18,276 bases of DNA, from positions 1-18,276 of the forward strand of contig JAEWLZ010000099.1 in NCBI GenBank assembly GCA_023457295.1, given 5' to 3'. The translations under genes were made by a program, and so were the position numbers. The notes beneath the pieces are model-generated. The model did not search any database, was not told where the DNA came from, and was given only the letters and a program-made list of their open reading frames with translations. This stretch comes from Cyanobacteria bacterium OH_PDB_112 (lineage in GTDB: Bacteria > Cyanobacteriota > Vampirovibrionia > Gastranaerophilales > CAJFVJ01). This document shows positions 6,805 through 13,693 of this stretch, in pieces. Positions within the stretch are counted from its first letter, which is position 1. Each line of letters starts with the position of its first letter.

Positions 6805-7119
6805 ATGAAAATTATGACTATAGTAAGAAAAGCAGCTCTTCCTGTAGCAGTAGCAGGAGCTGTGATCTTGGGAGCGGGATGTTCTGCTGATAATAAGAAT
6901 CAAACATATATAAAAGATAGCGGGATTAGTGCTAAAGCTTATGATAGTTTAGTTGCAAGAACATATTGTATTAGTGGTTGTGGTAAGGATTCTTGTACTA
7001 ATCAATTTTGGCAAAAAGTTGCTGACAGTATAAAATACCAAAAAATTATAGACAGTGTTAAACAAGCTACAATAGACAGTATGAATGCTACAAAAGGTAT
7101 TGTAGAAAAAATGAGATAA
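6805..7119 (+). CDS. Small predicted lipoprotein, unknown function
   Basis: A 104-residue protein with a basic N-terminus and hydrophobic core (residues 9-25, ALPVAVAGAVILGAG) ending at Cys26. This is a lipobox-like LGAGC, slightly atypical because Gly rather than Leu or Val is at -3. The mature part is polar, with Cys-x3-Cys-x4-Cys in TYCISGCGKDSC (about 53-64) and a C-terminal helix with spaced DS motifs (ADSIKY, IDSVKQ, IDSMNA). I do not recognise a family. AGGAG lies about 10 bases before the ATG. It is a single-gene unit on plus between minus-strand genes, closed by a terminator; the upstream pentamer array may matter for its expression. Confidence 0.82.
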   Translation: MKIMTIVRKAALPVAVAGAVILGAGCSADNKNQTYIKDSGISAKAYDSLVARTYCISGCGKDSCTNQFWQKVADSIKYQKIIDSVKQATIDSMNATKGIVEKMR

Positions 7120-7137
7120 ACAAAAATATAGTTATTA

Positions 7138-7172
7138 AAAAATCCCGCTTTAGATATCAAGAGCGGGATTTT
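7138..7172. terminator. Bidirectional terminator (lipoprotein gene / accC)
   Basis: AAAATCCCGCT pairs with AGCGGGATTTT around a 12-base loop. A T run follows the stem on both strands, so it can end plus transcription from the lipoprotein gene and minus transcription from accC, whose stop is at 7177. Confidence 0.92.
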
Positions 7173-7176
7173 TGTT

Positions 7177-8526
7177 TTATTTTTTATCGTTATTCATATG
7201 CTGAGGAATAAAACCGGTATTAAAGTCACCCTTCACAAAGTATTCATTGGTAAGAATTTTTTTGTGGAAAGGAATTGTGGTTTTGATGCCCGTAATGGCA
7301 TAATCATCCAAAGCCCTTAGCATACGAGCAATAGCAGCATTTCTATCTTTGCCCCAACAGATGAGTTTTGCAATCATAGAATCGTAATACGGAGGAATTT
7401 TGTAATGACAATACGCATGAGAATCTACGCGCACGCCAAATCCTCCTGGAGGAATATAGCCTTTAATCAAGCCGGGGCAAGGCATAAAGTCTTTATCGGC
7501 GTCTTCGGCATTAATACGGCATTCAATAGCATGACCTCTGATTTCAACATCTTTTTGAGTTACTGAAAGCTTTTCGCCTGCTGCGACACAAATTTGTTCT
7601 TTCAAAAGGTCAAAACTAGTTACCATTTCTGTAACACAGTGTTCAACCTGAATACGGGTATTCATTTCCATAAAATAGAAGTTTTTCTTGTCATCAAGCA
7701 AGAACTCGATTGTACCCGCACCTTCGTAGTTGATGGATTTTGCAGCAGTAACAGCCGCATCACCCATTTTTTTACGAATTTCTTCTGTAATTGCAGGAGA
7801 AGGTGCTTCTTCAAGAAGCTTTTGGTGTCTTCTTTGAATACTGCAATCACGCTCACCGAGGTGAACTACATTTCCGTGTTGGTCTGCAATTACCTGAACT
7901 TCAATATGGCGAGGGTTTACTAGGTACTTTTCTATATAAACCTGATTGTTTCCGAAAGCTAGACCTGCTTCTGTCTGAGCAAGGGCAAAGTTTTCAACAA
8001 GCTCGGACTCATTATAAGCTACTCTCATACCTTTTCCGCCACCGCCTGCTGTTGCTTTGATGATGACAGGATATCCGACACTGGCACACCATGGTTTTGC
8101 AGATTCGATATCTTGAACCAAATCAGTCCCCGGTGTAACAGGAACGCCATTATCAATCATAGTTTTACGCGCAGTAGCCTTATCGCCCATTTTTCTGATT
8201 TGTTCGGGTGTCGGGCCTATGAATTTAATTTTATGGTCGCGGCAAATTTCTGCAAAATCGGCATTTTCAGCCATAAATCCATATCCGGGGTGAATGGCAT
8301 CAGCCCCTGATAAAAGAGCTGTACTTATAATGTTCGGTATATTTAAGTAACTTTCTTTAGAAGGTGCAGGACCTATACAATAAGATTCGTCAGCAAGACT
8401 TACATGCAAAGAATCTTCATCCGCTTTTGAATAAACAGCAACGGTTTTTACTCCCAATTCTTTACAGGCACGAATTACTCTAACCGCAATTTCACCGCGA
8501 TTGGCAATCAATACTTTATTAAACAT
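7177..8526 (-). CDS. accC: Acetyl-CoA carboxylase, biotin carboxylase subunit
   Basis: AccC uses ATP and bicarbonate to carboxylate the biotin on AccB, the first step of fatty-acid synthesis. The 449 residues are full length. Visible motifs: LIANRGEIAVRVIRA (6-20), HPGYGF (79-84), ATP-grasp residues Lys116 and Lys157, the glycine loop GGGGKGMR (161-168), ERDCSIQRRHQKLLEEAPSP (225-244) and the catalytic EMNTRIQVEH (287-296). GAGG lies 8 bases before the ATG. The gene follows accB by 27 bases, and efp-accB-accC is probably one transcript. The carboxyltransferase genes accA and accD are not in the window. Confidence 0.98.
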   Translation of the reverse strand: MFNKVLIANRGEIAVRVIRACKELGVKTVAVYSKADEDSLHVSLADESYCIGPAPSKESYLNIPNIISTALLSGADAIHPGYGFMAENADFAEICRDHKIKFIGPTPEQIRKMGDKATARKTMIDNGVPVTPGTDLVQDIESAKPWCASVGYPVIIKATAGGGGKGMRVAYNESELVENFALAQTEAGLAFGNNQVYIEKYLVNPRHIEVQVIADQHGNVVHLGERDCSIQRRHQKLLEEAPSPAITEEIRKKMGDAAVTAAKSINYEGAGTIEFLLDDKKNFYFMEMNTRIQVEHCVTEMVTSFDLLKEQICVAAGEKLSVTQKDVEIRGHAIECRINAEDADKDFMPCPGLIKGYIPPGGFGVRVDSHAYCHYKIPPYYDSMIAKLICWGKDRNAAIARMLRALDDYAITGIKTTIPFHKKILTNEYFVKGDFNTGFIPQHMNNDKK

Positions 8527-8553
8527 AATTTTTTCCTCTTTTTCAGTTCCTGC

Positions 8554-9012
8554 TTATTCGATGTACATTAATACTTGTCCGAATTCGACAGGCTCCCCAT
8601 TTTTGACACAAATTTCAGTAACTTTTCCTGAAACTTCAGCTTCAATTTCATTCATAAGTTTCATTGCTTCAACTATGCAAACTACTTGTCCTGTTGAAAT
8701 TGTTTGTCCGACAGATACAAAAGGCGTTGCTCCCGGAGCTGAGGCTTCATAGAAAGTACCTACCATCGGTGATGTAACAGGAGTTCCTTTTTTTACAGGA
8801 GCTGCTTCAGCTTTCGGTGCTTCAACTGACGCAGTAGGAGCTGCCATAGGAGCGGCTACCGCAACAGGAGCAGCAGAAACTGTCGTAGAAATAAGTTCTT
8901 TTTCTTTTTTAAGAACAATCGCAGCTTCGCCTTCTTCAAGATAAATTTCTGTCAAACCTTGCTCTGCAAGGATTTTTGATAATTTTTCAATATAATCTAC
9001 ATCAAAATTCAT
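8554..9012 (-). CDS. accB: Biotin carboxyl carrier protein of acetyl-CoA carboxylase
   Basis: The 152-residue protein has a short N-terminal domain (1-45), an Ala/Pro/Val-rich flexible linker (about 46-78) and a C-terminal biotinyl domain. Lys118 in VEAMKLMNEIEAE is the biotinylation site. The APGATPFVSVG segment (92-102) is the protruding thumb typical of acetyl-CoA carboxylase carriers. AAGGAAG precedes the ATG. It begins 11 bases after the efp stop and is followed by accC; the efp-accB pairing is common in Cyanobacteria. Confidence 0.98.
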   Translation of the reverse strand: MNFDVDYIEKLSKILAEQGLTEIYLEEGEAAIVLKKEKELISTTVSAAPVAVAAPMAAPTASVEAPKAEAAPVKKGTPVTSPMVGTFYEASAPGATPFVSVGQTISTGQVVCIVEAMKLMNEIEAEVSGKVTEICVKNGEPVEFGQVLMYIE

Positions 9013-9023
9013 AATATCTTCCT

Positions 9024-9584
9024 TTATACTCTATCTAAATATTCATTTGTTCTGGTATCAATACGAAGAACATCCCCAACATTGATAAAGAAAGGAACGT
9101 TTACAACAGCTCCTGTTTCAAGAGTTGCGGGTTTTGTTCCTCCTTGTGCCGTATTACCTTTTTCTGCAGGTGGTGTATCAGTGACTTCCAATTCAACAAA
9201 GTTAGGAAGGTCTATGCCGATAATTTTATTTCCGTGCTTCAAAATATTAATAACAGTATTTTCTTTCAAATATTTTATGCCGTCGCCGATTTGAACTTTT
9301 GTAAGCGAAATTTGGTCATAAGAATCATTATCCATAAAGATATATTCATCATCGCCGCCCGCATAAAGAAATTGCATTTCACGTTTATCAAGAATAGCTT
9401 TTTTTAGCTTTTCTCCTGCGCGGAAAGTTTTTTCGACAACTTGTCCTGTTTCGGCATTTTTAAGTTTTGTTCTTACAAAAGCCGCACCTTTGCCGGGTTT
9501 TACATGTAAAAATTCAACTACAAACCAAATACCGTTATCAACTTCGACAGTCATGCCGTTTCTTAAATCATTACTTGAAATCAT
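9024..9584 (-). CDS. efp: Translation elongation factor P
   Basis: EF-P relieves ribosomes stalled at polyproline. The 186 residues cover the three beta-barrel domains. The N-terminus MISSNDLRNGMTVEVDNGIW and the loop VKPGKGAAFVRTKLKN are diagnostic; Lys32 at the loop tip is the position modified in many bacteria. No modification enzyme (epmA, ymfI and others) lies nearby. The C-terminus (VLRIDTRTNEYLDRV) is typical. AGGGA lies a few bases before the ATG, a moderate ribosome binding site. A good promoter lies at 9624-9653. Confidence 0.98.
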   Translation of the reverse strand: MISSNDLRNGMTVEVDNGIWFVVEFLHVKPGKGAAFVRTKLKNAETGQVVEKTFRAGEKLKKAILDKREMQFLYAGGDDEYIFMDNDSYDQISLTKVQIGDGIKYLKENTVINILKHGNKIIGIDLPNFVELEVTDTPPAEKGNTAQGGTKPATLETGAVVNVPFFINVGDVLRIDTRTNEYLDRV

Positions 9585-9623
9585 AAAAAGTCCCTATTTT
9601 GCTACTTCATATATTTAAAAATA

Positions 9624-9653
9624 ATTATATTACAAAAAAATATCCTGTGTCAG
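9624..9653 (-). promoter_or_regulatory. Promoter of efp-accB-accC
   Basis: Minus strand: -35 CTGACA (9648-9653), 18-base spacer, perfect -10 TATAAT (9624-9629). It lies immediately after the aroQ stop and predicts a start near 9617 and a leader of about 33 bases. It separates the aroQ operon from the efp-acc operon. Confidence 0.65.
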
Positions 9654-10088
9654 TTATTTTTGCAAGTAGTTAACAATTGCTGACAAACCAAATTTGTAAC
9701 TGTCTGCGCCAAATCCTGCAATTTGTCCCAAAGCTATTGGAGCAATATAAGATTTTTGCCTAAATTCTTCGCGCGCATGAACATTTGTAAGATGAACTTC
9801 AACAACGGGCAAATTTACTGCCTTAAGAGCGTCAGGTATAGCAATACTTGTATGTGTATATGCTGCAGGGTTAATTACTATGCCGTCAAAAATGCCTGCT
9901 GCTTCTTGTATTTTATCAACAAGTTCCCCTTCAATATTAGACTGATAAAAATCTATTTCAATACCCAACTCATAAGCAAAAGCCGTTAATTCACGATTAA
10001 TGTCGTCTAGTGTTTTTGCTCCGTATTTATCAGGTTCACGTGTCCCTAAAAGATTTAAATTTGGACCGTGCATTATTAAAATTTTCAT
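9654..10088 (-). CDS. aroQ: 3-dehydroquinate dehydratase, type II
   Basis: AroQ converts 3-dehydroquinate to 3-dehydroshikimate in the shikimate pathway. From the chosen ATG (10086-10088) the protein has 144 residues, the usual size. Family motifs are all present: ILIMHGPNLNLLGTREPDKYG with the catalytic Arg and Tyr, QSNIEGELVDKI, the INPAAYTHTSIAI loop, and EVHLTNVHAREEFRQKSYIA. A TTG four codons upstream is possible, but GGAG lies 6 bases before the ATG, which decides the start. The gene starts 12 bases after the end of the WecA/TagO-type gene and is the last gene of that operon. Confidence 0.97.
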   Translation of the reverse strand: MKILIMHGPNLNLLGTREPDKYGAKTLDDINRELTAFAYELGIEIDFYQSNIEGELVDKIQEAAGIFDGIVINPAAYTHTSIAIPDALKAVNLPVVEVHLTNVHAREEFRQKSYIAPIALGQIAGFGADSYKFGLSAIVNYLQK

Positions 10089-10100
10089 TATTTTCTCCAA

Positions 10101-11138
10101 TTATTTTTTCAATAAATAGCTTGAAACAGCTGAAACCACAAGCATAAAAAGCAATAAAGCAAAAATGGTCACAAAATATACAAGTTGTGAGCCCACAAAA
10201 AATGATGCAACAGCTCCTGCCGCAACAGCACCCATCATTAAGATAAATACAGTAATATTTTGGGAAATCCCTGAACTTATAAGTTTGTGGTGAATGTGTT
10301 CAGCATCAGCATTAAAAGGACTTTTTCCTTTTAACAGTCGTCTGAAAATTGAATAATTTATATCTAAAATCGGAACCGCAAAAATGAAAATCGGTAAAAA
10401 TATAGTAAAGGCGGTCGTTTTCATAACGCCTATAACAGCTAGTGATGCGAGCATAAATCCTGCAAATAACGCCCCAGAATCACCCATAAAAATTTTAGCG
10501 GGTTTAAAATTGAAAGCCAAAAATCCCATCATAGCTCCTGCCAAAACAACGGCTACCATAGCGCTTATAGGGTTTGGCTGTGTTGTGAGTACAATTACAG
10601 CGAAAGAAACAGCACTTATAGTAGAAACAGCTCCTGCAAGTCCGTCAACTCCGTCAATAAAGTTCATGGCATTTGACAATGCCACAATCCAAAGAACAGT
10701 GATTGGGACAGAAAAAATTCCTAAAGCGATAGGAGTGCCAAAAGGATTCCACATATGTTCGATTTTTACTCCTAAAAGTACAGCTATTAAAGCGGCACCT
10801 ATTTGCACCCAAAATTTGAATTTGGCAGAAAGTGTATAAATATCATCAACTAAACCAAGCAAAAACATTATACTTCCGCCTATCAGTATTCCGGAAAGAC
10901 AGTTTCCGTAAGGATATTTGCCAAGTAAAGCAACTACAATCCAAAAAGTTAAAATTGTGCCGAGCCAAATCGCAACACCTCCTAGTCTAGGGGTAGGTTC
11001 TTTGTGTATTTTACGCTCGCCCGGATTATCCACAAAGCCTTTTGCAAGGCAAAAAGCTCTGACAAGAGGAACAAAAAACAATGTCAGGATAAAAGATATT
11101 ACGAATCCTAAAATATGTGTTTGTGAAATTTCTAAAAT
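10101..11138 (-). CDS. WecA/TagO-type undecaprenyl-phosphate sugar-1-phosphate transferase (probable AUU start)
   Basis: This multi-spanning membrane enzyme of the MraY/WecA/TagO superfamily joins a sugar-1-phosphate (probably GlcNAc-1-P) to undecaprenyl phosphate, starting a surface glycan. Seen: GFVDNPGERKIHKEPTPRLGG, LGLVDDIYTL with the paired Asp, NAMNFIDGVDGLAG, MGDSGALFAG and HIHHKL, the last typical of WecA/TagO rather than MraY. A TTG at 11079-11081 would cut off the first membrane helix. The open frame extends upstream through ILGFVISFILTLFFVPL to two ATT codons (11136-11138 and 11139-11141), 7 and 4 bases after a perfect GGAGG (11146-11150). No ATG, GTG or TTG gives the full protein; the first ATT after optimal spacing is used here (345 residues). 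Confidence 0.88.
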   Translation of the reverse strand: MLEISQTHILGFVISFILTLFFVPLVRAFCLAKGFVDNPGERKIHKEPTPRLGGVAIWLGTILTFWIVVALLGKYPYGNCLSGILIGGSIMFLLGLVDDIYTLSAKFKFWVQIGAALIAVLLGVKIEHMWNPFGTPIALGIFSVPITVLWIVALSNAMNFIDGVDGLAGAVSTISAVSFAVIVLTTQPNPISAMVAVVLAGAMMGFLAFNFKPAKIFMGDSGALFAGFMLASLAVIGVMKTTAFTIFLPIFIFAVPILDINYSIFRRLLKGKSPFNADAEHIHHKLISSGISQNITVFILMMGAVAAGAVASFFVGSQLVYFVTIFALLLFMLVVSAVSSYLLKK

Positions 11139-11149
11139 AATCCAGCCTC

Positions 11150-12394
11150 CTATAAAGCAGGGTAAAGAGGATATTTAGCGCATAAATCCAGTGACTTTTG
11201 CGCCAATTCATCTAATACAGCTTCATTATCATAATTTTTGATTGCATTTGCGATAATCTCACCCAAAACAACCATATCATCTTCTTTTAAACCTCTGGTT
11301 GTCACAGCAGGTGTTCCGATGCGGACTCCGCTTGTAACAAAAGGACTTTTAGGGTCGTTTGGAACTGTATTTTTATTTGCTGTAATATGAACTCTTTCAA
11401 GGACATTAGCAATATCTTTGCCAGTCAAATCATATTTGCGCAAATCAATTGTCATAAGGTGATTATCTGTTCCGCCTGAAACTATATCTATATCATTTTT
11501 GACAAGGGTTTCAGCAAGTTTTTTAGCATTTTTAATAATTTGTTTTCCGTATTCTTTGAATGAAGGTTCAAGAGCTTCTTTAAATGCAATAGCTTTACCC
11601 GCGATAATATGTTCTAAAGGTCCGCCTTGAATTCCAGGGAATACTGCTTTATCAATGCCTTGAGCGTGCTCTTCATCACAAAGAATTATCCCTCCTCTTG
11701 GGCCTCTAAGGGTTTTATGCGTAGTTGTTGTAACAAAGTGCGCATAACCAGCGGGTGAAGGGTGAAGTCCTGCGGCTACAAGACCTGCGATATGAGCTAT
11801 GTCTGCCATTAGATAAGCATTAACTTTATCTGCAATTTCTCTAAATCGTTTGAAATCAATGATTCTAGGATAGTTGCTTGCTCCTGCTATAATCAATTTT
11901 GGTTTGTGTTCAAGTGCTAATTTTTCAATTTCATCATAGTTAATATAGCCGTTTTCATCAACTCCGTAGCTTACGATATTAAAATAAAGTCCTGAAAAAT
12001 TCACAGGTGAACCATGTGTCAGGTGACCACCATTAGACAAATCCATGCCCAAGACCGTATCACCTTGTTTTAAGGCATATAAAAATACTGCCATATTTGC
12101 CTGTGCTCCACTATGAGGCTGGACATTACAATGTGCCATGCCAAAAAGTTTTTGCGCTCTTTGCATTGCTAGAGTCTCAATTTCATCCACAAATTCGCAT
12201 CCGTTATAAAAACGTTTTTGCGGTTTGCCTTCTGCGTATTTGTTTGTCAAAACCGTACCGCAAGCAGCCATGACAGCTTCCGATGTGAAATTTTCACTCG
12301 CGATAAGTTCTATTGTTGTTTGTTGACGGTTTAATTCTTTTTCAATATACCCTGCAACTTCAGGGTCTGTGGTTTTGATTTTTTCAATTTCCAT
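11150..12394 (-). CDS. glyA: Serine hydroxymethyltransferase
   Basis: GlyA interconverts serine and glycine while loading tetrahydrofolate with a one-carbon unit, using pyridoxal phosphate. The 414 residues are full length. Motifs: IELIASENFTS (28-38), NKYAEGKPQKRFYNGCEFVD (51-70), VQPHSGAQAN (91-100), MADIAHIAGLVAAG (196-209) and the PLP-binding Lys227 in TTTTHKTLRGPRGG. AGGA lies 7 bases before the ATG and overlaps the stop of the 88-residue gene upstream. The TAG stop is itself part of TAGGAGG, the ribosome binding site of the next gene, implying translational coupling. Confidence 0.98.
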   Translation of the reverse strand: MEIEKIKTTDPEVAGYIEKELNRQQTTIELIASENFTSEAVMAACGTVLTNKYAEGKPQKRFYNGCEFVDEIETLAMQRAQKLFGMAHCNVQPHSGAQANMAVFLYALKQGDTVLGMDLSNGGHLTHGSPVNFSGLYFNIVSYGVDENGYINYDEIEKLALEHKPKLIIAGASNYPRIIDFKRFREIADKVNAYLMADIAHIAGLVAAGLHPSPAGYAHFVTTTTHKTLRGPRGGIILCDEEHAQGIDKAVFPGIQGGPLEHIIAGKAIAFKEALEPSFKEYGKQIIKNAKKLAETLVKNDIDIVSGGTDNHLMTIDLRKYDLTGKDIANVLERVHITANKNTVPNDPKSPFVTSGVRIGTPAVTTRGLKEDDMVVLGEIIANAIKNYDNEAVLDELAQKSLDLCAKYPLYPAL

Positions 12395-12403
12395 TTTTCT
12401 ATC

Positions 12404-12670
12404 CTAATCCTCAAAATTATTCAAACTATTTTCTTCCTTTGCGGCAAGTTCAAGAAGTTTGTAAGTCATATATGCACCAAGTGCAACGGCTTTGGGATCT
12501 AAAGAAGTTTTGTTTGCCGCTTCTATAATTGCAGTATTTACTTCAGGATTTTCATCCTTAATGTAATGTATCATACTTTTACGCCAAGCATTTATATCTT
12601 TGAAAACCTCTTCAAAGACCTCAGCTCCCATTTCTTCTGTAATTAAAGGCAGTACCATATATTCACCCAT
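12404..12670 (-). CDS. Small conserved-looking protein of unknown function
   Basis: An 88-residue, acidic, probably all-helical protein without signal peptide or membrane segment; I do not recognise the family. It contains EEMGAEVFEEVFKDINAWRKSM and a hydrophobic C-terminal helix (AVALGAYMTYKLLELAA). The ATG at 12668-12670 has no Shine-Dalgarno sequence; the fifth-codon ATG (12656-12658) follows GGGTGA at a short distance and may be the true start (84 residues). Its TAG stop overlaps the glyA ribosome binding site with a 9-base gap to glyA, so it is probably the first gene of the glyA operon. Confidence 0.7.
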   Translation of the reverse strand: MGEYMVLPLITEEMGAEVFEEVFKDINAWRKSMIHYIKDENPEVNTAIIEAANKTSLDPKAVALGAYMTYKLLELAAKEENSLNNFED

Positions 12671-12689
12671 ATAATATGTTATATAAAAA

Positions 12690-12718
12690 ATTATATACGA
12701 ATTAAGTTTTTTTTACAC
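12690..12718 (-). promoter_or_regulatory. Candidate promoter of the glyA operon
   Basis: Minus strand: perfect -10 TATAAT (12690-12695) with a poor -35 (GTGTAA at 12713-12718, 17-base spacer). It lies just upstream of the 88-residue gene, between it and the end of the OsmC-family gene. Confidence 0.45.
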
Positions 12719-12723
12719 GAATG

Positions 12724-13110
12724 TTAAGAAAGTTCATTTTCTTCGACAAAAGAAATACCTTTTGAAAGAATTTTTCCTATTTTACAAGTTTTTGCTGCGT
12801 TAAGAAGCTTTATGCGGTCTTTTTCTTCCAAATCACCTTCCAAAACAATTTTTTTATAAGCTTTTATATCGTCATGGTTACTGTCATCAATTTTGACCTC
12901 AACCGTAACTTTTTGTAGTTTTATATCGTGATTTTGCGCAAAAAGCCTTACTGTAATTGCTACGCAAGAAGCCAAGGAAGCCTCTAGGAGTTCAGCAGGC
13001 GAAAAACATTCTTCCCCTTTATTGATTTTGGAAGGTGCATCCGCTATTGCTTCAAAATCGCCATTTGTAAAAATAGAACGGGTATTTTCCGTATTTGAAC
13101 TTTTAATCAT
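12724..13110 (-). CDS. OsmC/Ohr family protein
   Basis: A 128-residue OsmC-fold protein. Cys49 in ELLEASLASCVAITVRLFA and Cys109 in AAKTCKIGKILSKG are the two redox cysteines used by the family to reduce organic hydroperoxides. Ohr and OsmC enzymes are about 140 residues; this one is slightly short and closer to the general OsmC-like (YhfA-type) group, whose substrates are uncertain. AAGGAG lies 7 bases before the ATG. It follows hpf in the same direction, but a strong terminator stands in between, leaving only about 20 bases before its ribosome binding site. It therefore depends on read-through or on a promoter inside the hpf 3' end. Confidence 0.88.
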   Translation of the reverse strand: MIKSSNTENTRSIFTNGDFEAIADAPSKINKGEECFSPAELLEASLASCVAITVRLFAQNHDIKLQKVTVEVKIDDSNHDDIKAYKKIVLEGDLEEKDRIKLLNAAKTCKIGKILSKGISFVEENELS

Positions 13111-13131
13111 TTTAATACTCCTTTTATTTTG

Positions 13132-13158
13132 AAAAAACCGCCTTTTATGGCGGTTTTT
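13132..13158 (-). terminator. Terminator of hpf
   Basis: Minus strand: AAAACCGCC-ATAAAA-GGCGGTTTT, 9-base-pair stem, ending in a T run. The stem begins 4 bases after the hpf stop and lies upstream of the OsmC-family ribosome binding site, so it may set a lower expression level for that gene. Confidence 0.88.
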
Positions 13159-13161
13159 GTT

Positions 13162-13548
13162 TTATTCTTCTGTTTCAAAAGTTTCTTCTTCGATTTCTTC
13201 TTCTTCAGCACCTGTTGCCGATGTTCTTATTGAAGAACCTTTATTTTTTCCTTTAAGCAACTTTTCTTTATGTTTGATTACCTGTCTGTTAAGCTTGTCG
13301 GCAACCAAATCTATACTGGCATACATTGATTCAGCTTTTTCTGTTACATAAATTTTATCCCCGGGGATTTTGCAAGAAACTTCAGCAATGTGATTTTCTG
13401 CTACGCTTGGGTTTTTTATTACTTCCAAAGTTACTTCTATTTCTAAAATTTGATCATAATGATTTACTATTCTGCCGATTTTTTCTTCTACATAGTCTTT
13501 AATAGCCTTTGTGATGGTTACATTACGACCATTTACGTTTAATCGCAT
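13162..13548 (-). CDS. hpf: Ribosome hibernation promoting factor, short form (S30AE/RaiA family)
   Basis: The first 95 residues form the S30AE domain that binds the decoding centre of idle ribosomes: MRLNVNGRNVTITKAIKDYVEEKIGRI, IEVTLEV, AEVSCKIPG, and ASIDLVADKLNRQVIKHKEK. At 128 residues it lacks the C-terminal dimerisation domain of long HPF (about 180 residues). It instead ends in a Gly/Ser linker and a very acidic tail (EEEEIEEETFETEE), which is unusual. AGGAGG lies 6 bases before the ATG, a perfect ribosome binding site. TATAAT at 13579-13584 is a likely -10 box. Confidence 0.93.
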   Translation of the reverse strand: MRLNVNGRNVTITKAIKDYVEEKIGRIVNHYDQILEIEVTLEVIKNPSVAENHIAEVSCKIPGDKIYVTEKAESMYASIDLVADKLNRQVIKHKEKLLKGKNKGSSIRTSATGAEEEEIEEETFETEE

Positions 13549-13578
13549 AGATTACCTCCTAAAATTCTTAACTTTTTG

Positions 13579-13584
13579 ATTATA
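13579..13584 (-). promoter_or_regulatory. Candidate -10 box of hpf
   Basis: Perfect TATAAT on minus, 31 bases before the hpf ATG. No good -35 box lies 16-18 bases upstream (TTTTAA-like only). A stress-type or activator-dependent promoter would fit the gene, but the sequence does not prove it. Confidence 0.4.
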
Positions 13585-13693
13585 ACTCATAAAAACCCCG
13601 TTTAAAACACCAAATGGATTATTTTTTTAAGAAATTTTACTTCTTCTTTTATTGGGGATTTTTACCTTCAGTTTGAATTTTAAACAACAAAAT

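Noticed and set aside
10384..10839. Long plus-strand frame of 151 codons
   Set aside because: Lies opposite the clearly real WecA/TagO-type gene; no ribosome binding site; rich in residues expected from the complement of a membrane protein.
11026..11211. Minus-strand frame starting MNWRKSHWIY
   Set aside because: Another frame across the glyA end and transferase start; the transferase motifs are in the other frame and continue upstream there.
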